From the NCBI GenBank assembly GCA_940337035.1, contig OW679197.1, positions 41,236,466-41,300,465 on the forward strand: a stretch of 64,000 bases of DNA. The letters run 5' to 3'. The DNA is from Agriotes lineatus (lineage: Eukaryota; Arthropoda; Insecta; Coleoptera; Elateridae). Every line of letters starts with the position of its first letter. The stretch's first letter is position 1. Below the pieces are notes generated by a model that saw nothing but the letters and a program-made list of their open reading frames with translations, was not told the origin of the DNA and made no database searches. This document shows positions 56,920 through 64,000 of the stretch, in pieces. A program made the position numbers and the translations under genes.

Positions 56920-57844
56920 ATGGGTGATCCAACAGTTAGCGTGGACTTTTTCATCAAATAAAAATTCATTTTATAAACTTACGCCTGTAAATATTTATTA
57001 TATCAGAAAGTTTAATATGTAGCATTTATGTATGAAAAACAATATCATTCATATTACCTCCATGGCTACGTTGACAGGAGGTTATTCGAACTTCAAAATT
57101 TTCGATAACTTTTCGCAGTAAAAGTAGATCAATGGCATCTAATGCAGCTCGAATGTGGTCTTTCAGTTGGTGAAGTGTTTGTCGGGTTATTAGTATACAT
57201 TTTATTTTTTAAATACTCCCAAGAGAAAATAATTTGAAGGAGTAAGATCACCTCACAGTTTCTGGAAATGATGCGATCGTCGAACTTCGAGCGCAATAAG
57301 GCGATTGTTTTATGGCTTGTATGAGATGTTACGCCATCTTCTAAAACCAGAGCTGATTCATATCCATTTAATCCAATTTAGGCCTCAAAAATTCTCTTAG
57401 CATGTTAAAATCCGTTGCATAGTGCCATAGGTCATACCCAATTGTTGGGCCCGGTGACGGTTTCAAGTTCTTGGTTGTTCACGCACATGAACACTCACGG
57501 CAGCAATATTTTTTTTAATGAGCTGTAGGATGATGCTGATACTCTTTACGATCTTCTACCTATCCAGTTTTTTCAAATCGTCGCACTACTCTGCAGATTC
57601 ATGACTCACTAGGACAATTATTTTGACCGAAGTAGTCTCGAATTTTACGAAATGTTTTTTTGATGGAACGATCATTTGCGTAGTACGTTTGAATAACTTT
57701 TACTCGTTGTGAGGTTGAAAAAAACTCCATTGTTGCAATTGCCAAAGTCTATAACTGACTTTTGTCAACAAATGTTTTCATGGCCATTGCGATATATGTC
57801 AGATAACGACAATCAATATCCACGCTAACCGTTGGATCACCCAT
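56920..57844. mobile_element. Mariner-like element, 925 bp, TA target duplication
   Basis: Inverted ends ATGGGTGATCCAACAGTTAG then CGTGG at the left and the inverse at the right with one mismatch. TA flanks on both sides (56918-56919; 57845-57846). It encodes a broken transposase on the minus strand filling most of the unit. Element ends are complete, so it could still be moved by an active relative. Confidence 0.93.
57026..57730 (-). pseudogene. Mariner/IS630-type transposase, deleted and stopped
   Basis: Starts at a true ATG (57730), shortly inside the right inverted repeat, and ends at TAA (57026-57028). N-terminus: SQRVKVIQTYYANDRSIKKT then FRKIRDYFGQNNCPSES, a clear helix-turn-helix of the VKIIQIYY.N..SVK.TFR type, followed by a stop, RRFEKTG, another stop, and a frameshifted ENIAAVSVHV-like region. 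Near the end are LLRSKFDDRIISRN, YLKNKMYTNNPTNTS, and finally SHGGNMNDIVFHT, corresponding to the conserved C-terminal SRGGHLNEIIF. At about 235 codons it is roughly 100 short of the usual ~340; the catalytic core with the first two aspartates is missing or unreadable. Several stops. Inactive. Confidence 0.85.
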
Positions 57845-57849
57845 TATTA

Positions 57850-58585
57850 TGTTGCCATACAAGAGGCGTTTCTTATCTTACACAAGAGTTAACAATTGAC
57901 AAGATGTAACCATTATGGTTTTATCGCGACGAAGAAGAGCCTGCTACGGTTGGCAAACGCCACGCTGCGATTACATCTTAATTCCTGTCCTGCACTTGCT
58001 ATATTGACTAATCTTATGCTAGCGCCTTGGTGGATTTTTTCTTAAGGTCGCCGAACGCGTTTGACGATCTTCTTCTTGTACGACACAGATTGTCAATATG
58101 TTGTTAGGACGTAATTAGGCCATGTCGTCGATTGTTTGCAGGTGTTCTACACAGATGCGTGACGTACTTTGTTAATTACGCGCTTGGATTCCTTTCTTTC
58201 CTTTAACGTAACTTGAGCCGATCGCACACAATATTTCGTTGTTGATCTTTGTCCTAGCTTGGGACTGTTAGATAGTCATTTGCAACGGAAAAAGAGTGTC
58301 CCTTAGTTCACTCGTGTTATCACGGACCTTTATATGATAATTTTAAAAAAATGGGTTTTGTCGACTTATCATACTTGAATGCGGATTCTTATCGGCCTGC
58401 GTATCGAGTTCTGAAGTTCTGGAGTCATTAAAGGTTGAACTACTAGTTTGCTGCTTGATATGGAATGCTACTGCTCCCATTTATTACCTTACTCGACGAA
58501 GACGAGCTTTATAGTTGTAAAGCCGTGTTTCAATTTCATTTTTGTAGCGCGTTAATGCATTTGTCACCGTATTTCGGACCACCTT
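57850..58585. other. No gene; GC-richer unique sequence
   Basis: Composition changes just beyond the mariner-like element: more CpG and higher complexity than the preceding 5 kb. No repeats or family motifs seen. Confidence 0.4.
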
Positions 58586-58589
58586 ATAT

Positions 58590-58922
58590 CTAATGGCAGT
58601 AGCAAAAGAATTCAATACTATCGCAGCAGGCGGTGCGATTAACATCTGCGGTTTTCAAGTTGGAACAGGCCCAGCATTTCGATTCGAGTGGGCGCTCAAA
58701 CAGCCGAAGAGTTGATAGAGTATTGGTTTTTTCAAGAAGCAGTCTCTTGCGAGTCTCGCGGAATTGAATTGCTGGCCTAAGCTGAAGCCATTTTAGTTGT
58801 TTTCGTAAAGCGTATTCTGTGTAGGCTGAGTTCCCTTCAGCTGCCGACGATTGCAATCGCTGCGAAGCATCCTCTGCTGTAATTAGGCCGAGAACACCGT
58901 TCGGCTCGCAGTTACGGGCCAA
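58590..58922 (-). CDS. Unassigned 110-codon open frame
   Basis: Open from about 58922 to a TAG at 58590-58592, within GC-richer unique DNA. The listed first codon is TTG, so if real it would be an internal or terminal exon rather than a full gene. A TTTTAACAG tract at 58940-58932 on this strand could act as a 3' splice acceptor just upstream. The translation has a basic, leucine-rich middle (LRKQLKWLQL, ETRKRLLLEK) and four cysteines clustered near its end (KCWACSNLK, TACCDS), which matches no family I recognise. It is not part of any repeat seen in the window. It may be chance. Confidence 0.2.
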   Translation of the reverse strand: MARNCEPNGVLGLITAEDASQRLQSSAAEGNSAYTEYALRKQLKWLQLRPAIQFRETRKRLLLEKTNTLSTLRLFERPLESKCWACSNLKTADVNRTACCDSIEFFCYCH

Positions 58923-58929
58923 AATCCTG

Positions 58930-61800
58930 TTAAAATCAGGCAGTTATAGGCTGGAAGAACCTAATATCGTTTAGTGTGGGTTATGGCCTTGCATGGGCCA
59001 ATTGGACTCAAACGAAGACTAGAAATTCAGCTAGTTCAATTCCCGACATGTGCCGCTATCTTTTGTGGTTTGCTGACTTCTGACAGTGGTGTCTCAGAAT
59101 TTAGCAGCTAAATCTAGCTTAGCGTTTTCATAGATGGATGCAACACAACAGAATAATTCCACTTGCGATCGCTGGCCTTTAACAACAAGTTAAACTGTAA
59201 GTACATGTCTAATCAGCCTTCATTTTCCTACAAAGGCATTTGACTTAATTATCTCAGTTCTTACTAAGATCTTAGCAAATCAAACTGAACGAGTTGAATC
59301 AACCTTTTTGGCTCAAACCTTAATAATAATAATGAGCGAGAAATTAATAATTTAAAATGGCTGAAATAAGCATGTGCATTGTAACTCATGTACCGCGCTT
59401 TATGCGTTGTTTGTTATGCAATTGCGATAGCACAGGTGTTGTCCTGGAGTACGAATTAAGCTATAATTGGCATTCTGTGGATTGAATATTTGGAAGTAAT
59501 TTCCCAATTATGATTTACTATTTCATTTGATAGGCAATAGTCCTACCACTTTGTTTTTTTTTCACATGGCCTAAGGGCTAATACAAGTAATTCATGCGTT
59601 ACTGCGATATTTGGGTTTAAATATACGCCCCTATTGCTATTATTTGTTGGTGTTTTCTTCTACAAACCCTCCAGCTAAACGAGTAATATAGGCATGCAGT
59701 GGAACACCAAAGGTAGGTGGCGTATTTTTAAGTAACTAGTTTTGTTTTTATATGTCGTGAGTAACGACAAGGCGCCCAATTTGTATTTATCCTTTTGTTC
59801 AATTTAAAAGCTCGAAGCATTTATTAGCCTGATCCTTACATCACGTCATATAAAAGAGCTAGCCGAGGCCTTGTCAACCCCTTCATTTAAGGGTGGTACA
59901 TAGTTTTGCGAATGCCTTTGCCGAGGCCTCGTCGTATATCCAAGAACATCTCTTGGTAGCTGAACTTTGCTGATTATTGCTTTTTGTTAGGTGCAGTCTC
60001 GCATTATTTTGGGAATATCTAAACACGAACCTATGTTGTCCAAAGTAAACACGAACCTGTGTACATTACTCTTTCCGTAAGCCTGGATTCAGCAGCTAAA
60101 CCTGTATCGCCTTCGAGTCTTTGTTCAACTTTTACTGGTCACTGAACATACTAAATGTCTACTATTGTGGTGGTATTTTGTTAACCTCCTGCTATGTTTG
60201 GTCTATAACGTCACCGTAAACTTATAATTGCTTCAACCTGCCTACCTAATACCAAGAGACTTATTAGCGGCGTAAATGTTTAATTGTGTTACGCTTGGGT
60301 ATCCCTTGTTCGTTGCAGTTTTTTGAAACATATCACTGACGCCTTAAAACTCTTGTAATTTATCTTGTAACAATAGAATTAGCTGTATTTGCAACTTTTG
60401 CCTGTAGCGTTGGCTTACTGCTCTCAATTATTTTGTTGTACCAGAATCACCTTTCTTAATGTAAACCTGTTCATATTAACTTTGTTTTTATGTATTGCGT
60501 ATGTAAGTAATTTACGTGACTTGAGTCTATTTCAGGTCATAGCAAATATGTTTATGCATATTTTAATGAGTTTAGGAATTCTTGTAAGCTAATGGACTTA
60601 TCGGTTGCATTGAAAGACCCTTTTTTTTTCTTTTAGAAAAGATCCACATGCTCTCTTGACTTTAGCTAGTTGGCCCTCCGATTCGTCCACGTAGCCTGAA
60701 CTTTTGTTTGGTACAATTTAAAGCTGATTATAGCAATTGAGTCTGATTAGTCTGGGGCGAGTCTGTCAAATCTGGCGAGGTATCGTTTAAATAGTATAAT
60801 GCTTCAAATTAGATATGTATACATATAATAAGAAATTGCAACGTCTGTTGAAAAATGTTAGGTAGCTATACAATTAAGCTGATGTTCCTTGCAAAGCGTA
60901 ATTACTACATGGAACAGTGTTTGTTAACTGCTATGACCACACAATATTTCTAGTACGTATATTTTAAATCTTATTAAATATTTGCTATTTATAGATTGAC
61001 TACCCTCTTAATTGTTTAAAACTAAAAAAGACTGTAGTACTAAAGCAATTTTTGTGTAAAAAATGTAAGGGTTGTTATTATTTTAGAACTACTGATTCAT
61101 TCAAAAACTATATAATAAATTATATAATTATACAAGCACTACCTTTACTGATTACAAAAATAGATCGATACTAAGTCTACGTGGGTGTGCAATCCGACAC
61201 TGCAATTACTTGCTTGTCAGCTGTATTGGCTAAAAGTAATATTTAAGGATTTGGTGGTTTACCTCTTTTGAACATTTCTTAGCGCATTTTTTCGTGACTT
61301 CTTTTTCTATAAATGCCACTGCGCAAAAAGCTCGTTGCTTTGTATTCACATAAATAAGCGAAGTGTCGGCGGTTTGTCGCAATGAAAAGAAATATTACTT
61401 TAGACAAAAAACACTTGTTTCGTTATTAAAATGGACACTGGCATTTATTCGATGTAGAAAATAAATAAACATAATGTTTTCTCATTCAGCAAGCTGGTTG
61501 ATTGGAATAACTTGCAGAGCACATGCTAATCAACCTAATATCGCCGATTTAATTGTGATTATATTTGATAGTCTTGCGTTCTGAATAAATATGACAGAAG
61601 CGTTTTCGTTAAAAGAAATCAATTTTATTGAAAAAATAGGCCACCCATCAATAATCAGTTCCAAAATTGAACCCGAAACTGTAAGCACCGTTATTATTAT
61701 CATTTATTATCAACATCAAGAATTAAGCCGTTTTAATTTTTCTAGATGGTAGGTGTATTAGAGCGAGGAGGCGGTTGATGATTCATAACATCCGTGATTT
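58930..61800. other. No supported gene; complex unique sequence
   Basis: The longest stretch in the right half without transposon marks. Composition is mixed, with GC-richer patches at 59.8-60.2 and 60.65-60.8 kb. The words CCGAGGCCTTGTC (59862-59874) and CCGAGGCCTCGTC (59921-59933) form a direct near-repeat 59 bp apart. Such sequence could include regulatory DNA of a distant gene, but this is untested. Confidence 0.4.
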
Positions 61801-61820
61801 GTTCAATAGTTTAGCGGTTG

Positions 61821-61934
61821 CAGTATGGTAATGGTTGTTATGTACGGTAAAGGAATATTACCGCACAGATAGAATCGTTTCAGTATGGTAATGGTTACCA
61901 TGTACGGTAAAAAAACTATTACCGCACAGATAGA
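61821..61934. repeat. Two-unit tandem repeat, period 60
   Basis: CAGTATGGTAATGGTT...ATGTACGGTAAA...TATTACCGCACAGATAGA occurs at 61821-61873 and 61881-61934 with few differences. Each unit contains complementary GGTAAT / ATTACC words and so can form a small stem. Confidence 0.9.
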
Positions 61935-62080
61935 GTTATGACTTAGTTACCAGCCTACTTTTGTATGTAAGCAATGGTTTAATCCCTTGAAACCGATAAA
62001 AGTAATAAATTATACAGAGGCATCATAAGACTACGTGACCAGTGAGTTTAGAGATTTAGTTAATTTACGGTTGTTCTTAT

Positions 62081-62242
62081 AAAGACCGCTAATCTGAGGT
62101 TAACTTTAATTTGTTGTTAAAATAAACAAAAGCGCATCAAAATGTTAGTGCTTATGACATTTTATTCATTAGTAAACACATTTTGATGCGCTTTTGTTTA
62201 TTTTAACAACGAATTAAAGTTAACCTCAGATCCGTGGTCTTT
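62081..62242. mobile_element. Fold-back element with 65-bp arms
   Basis: Arms 62081-62145 and 62178-62242 are about 95% complementary, including GAGGTTAACTTTAATT, GTTGTTAAAATAAACAAAAG and CGCATCAAAATGT; the loop is 32 nt. TTA lies just outside each end when the arms are taken as starting TAAAGACC. High arm similarity implies recent origin or correction. No coding potential. Confidence 0.88.
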
Positions 62243-62249
62243 ATTACAC

Positions 62250-64000
62250 TGTCTGTTAATGTTCTAATGTTGCAAGCAAGCATTGATTTGACATTTTTGA
62301 GCATTGACGTGTGTGGTGTCGCTTTGGATTTTCAACTGTGTTACTTTTTAACTCATAACAATTTATTTTCTTTGCATTTACAGTTATTTTCACGTCTATT
62401 GCAATAAAATAGGCTGTATGGCTGCCGTGCATAGCGCTGGATTTGTATTATTTTCCATGAAAGTAAGTTTTCCATAATATGTTAATTCCTTTAATATGTA
62501 GTTCGCCACTGCTGCGGACAGATTTTGTTTTCAAAACTGTATTAAATCGGTTGCCCAGCTTATGTGGTCACGTGTTCTTCAATCTTTTTCGATCTTCCTT
62601 TACTTTATAAAGGTATATCATCATAAGCTAGAAATTCCTTGAAATAATGATACACTCGATCACCACTTATCTACCGTCATGTTGCTATTATTAATTACTG
62701 AAATTCAAAAAATATTATAGGGTTGAGTGTAGAGAAATGGCTTGATCGTCTGTGTTTTCCAGATATTTTATCTGTAAGAATTGCTACACTTTGCAGTAAG
62801 GATTTGTTAAATTACTTAGCAATGGTAGTGTTTAACAATAATGCTGTCCACTGATATCGGTCTTCTAGTTATTTATTTACTCTTTTTCACTATATCCACT
62901 TCCTTTTCGTTACTTCTCTTGCTTTCTCGTAACATGTCCTCCTCCCTTTTTTATGTACCTTTGGCTTTGTACATTTGGTTTTACTTAAATTGATACAACT
63001 AATTTTTGGATGTGTAATTTATTAGAAATGGGCGCGTAAGTGAGTATTCACTCACGTCATGGACGTTTCACACTTGCTTTAAACACTCACGTTCACGACG
63101 TGACCCTCTACTCACGACATAAGCTGCACATTTTATTTGAAAATTCAGATTCAGATGAAACAAAACGTTCAAATTTAAAATCAGTAAAAGACCCGCAACA
63201 GAACTAAAAACTCCAAAATCAGATATGTTTTGCACGTGAAATAATTTACGTGATATCAAAGAGCATATAATGAGAAGAGACTCAGCGCTGGGACGTATTA
63301 GCGTATAGCTTAAAATCTCCCGCCCGCTAGGCTCCCAGGTCTTATCCCTCTGGCGGGAGGGATCCCAGTTAAACAGCTCAGAGCAAAACCATGAATCTAG
63401 AATTCGTTGGTTTAAACTCCAGTGCGGTGTTGCCAAGGTTAACACAACCTTCGAACGATAATAACTTGGGTTACAAAATGCCAATTTTATAAGTACATAA
63501 TTCCTAATACGTTTACATCAACCGTTGCTTTGAAGTATAGCAATTATTTGTATTTATCGTGGTTTTTGTTTGTATACCTATTTCTTTGTAATTGCAATCG
63601 CAAAACAAACTAAAGCACACTATAATGCGAAATACGCGCGAAATATGCGTTGCCACGTTTGCGATTTGTGGATTTATATTATAAAGTTAAGGGCATTTAA
63701 AATCTCTTAAAGGGTTGCTGTAACCTCATGTCGTCAAACGTTTCCACTGAACATCTGGATCCTATTGAGGTCAAGCTGTCTTGCATACAATGCTTTGGGT
63801 TGCACGAGCCGCTCGCCTTGTCTCGCCCAAGCGTTTAAATGACAAGAAATGTTTATTTATGACTCTATAAATGTAAACAGTAATCTAGAATAAGATAATT
63901 GTGTGCCATTACATGAAAGTCGTCATTTTTAACGAAAAATCGTGAAGATGGTAACACTTTTTTTAACGCAAAATCCTGAAAAATAACACTTTTTTAAACT
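62250..64000. other. No supported gene
   Basis: AT-rich. Local structures: GTGAGTATTCACTCAC palindrome at 63041-63056 within several CTCACG words (63050-63115), and a dyad TCTCCCGCC / GGCGGGAGG (63327-63362). A 138-codon minus frame at 63068-63484 spans both; its start is non-ATG and it shows no domain. The last ~90 bp contain a loose repeat of TTTTTAACG(A/C)AAAATC(G/C)TGAA near 63927 and 63960. Confidence 0.4.

Noticed and set aside
63068..63484. 138-codon minus-strand frame
   Set aside because: Non-ATG start, no domain, spans palindromic words; no supporting context.

Overview
The window looks like AT-rich intergenic or intronic DNA from an animal with a large, repeat-laden genome, most probably an insect. 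I found no intact host gene, no rRNA, no functional tRNA and no CRISPR. Almost every stretch that can be recognised is a transposable element, usually decayed, deleted or nested. The organism call rests on the element families: RTE/CR1-like LINEs, a Penelope-like GIY-YIG endonuclease, mariner/Tc1/IS630-type transposases, hAT elements with 8-bp target duplications, tRNA-headed SINEs, and an arthropod repeat protein with a WREP...TDCYFC motif. Most long open frames here start at TTG, CTG, GTG or ATT and carry no family signature, so I treat them as chance.

Layout. 0-1.25 kb: decayed LINE reverse transcriptase, split by a hAT element (1259-2347) that itself holds a long inverted repeat and a nested 70-bp palindromic insertion. 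4.7-6.0 kb: a dispersed repeat, then a 708-bp element with ~118-bp inverted ends. 7.1-8.6 kb: a nearly full-length but broken LINE ORF2. 8.6-19.4 kb: mostly unique AT-rich sequence. 19.8-22.7 kb: a composite element with long inverted arms and a nested 635-bp TA-flanked element. 24.6-25.1 kb: eight copies of a ~66-bp tandem repeat, next to an unassigned 171-codon ORF. 32.1-33.95 kb: pseudogene of the TDCYFC repeat protein with its inverted end, a 189-bp MITE, then five copies of a ~165-bp tandem repeat rich in CACGTG. 36.3-39.0 kb: a SINE and a pair of ~750-bp inverted arms enclosing a second tRNA-like head and a Penelope endonuclease fragment. 39.2-42.2 kb: a mariner relic, a possible LINE relic and a second hAT element.

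43.2-49.04 kb holds the best-preserved object: a complete LTR retrotransposon with ~975-bp LTRs (about 98% identical by eye), TG...CA ends, 4-bp target duplication, primer binding site and polypurine tract, but no gag or pol. Its internal domain is strongly G+T-skewed and partly tandem-repetitive, and a 5'-truncated LINE with an intact 3' reading frame sits inside it. This is the layout of a non-autonomous LARD-like element. 50-58 kb: an internally deleted IS630/Tc1-like element, scrambled LINE pieces, an 840-bp inverted-end element, a fold-back element and a mariner-like element (925 bp, TA duplication, broken transposase). 58-64 kb: largely unique sequence, with a two-unit tandem repeat and a near-perfect 65-bp-arm hairpin.

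No pathway links the genes. What the window records is repeated insertion, deletion and nesting. Boundaries and identities are read by eye and are approximate unless a target-site duplication fixes them.
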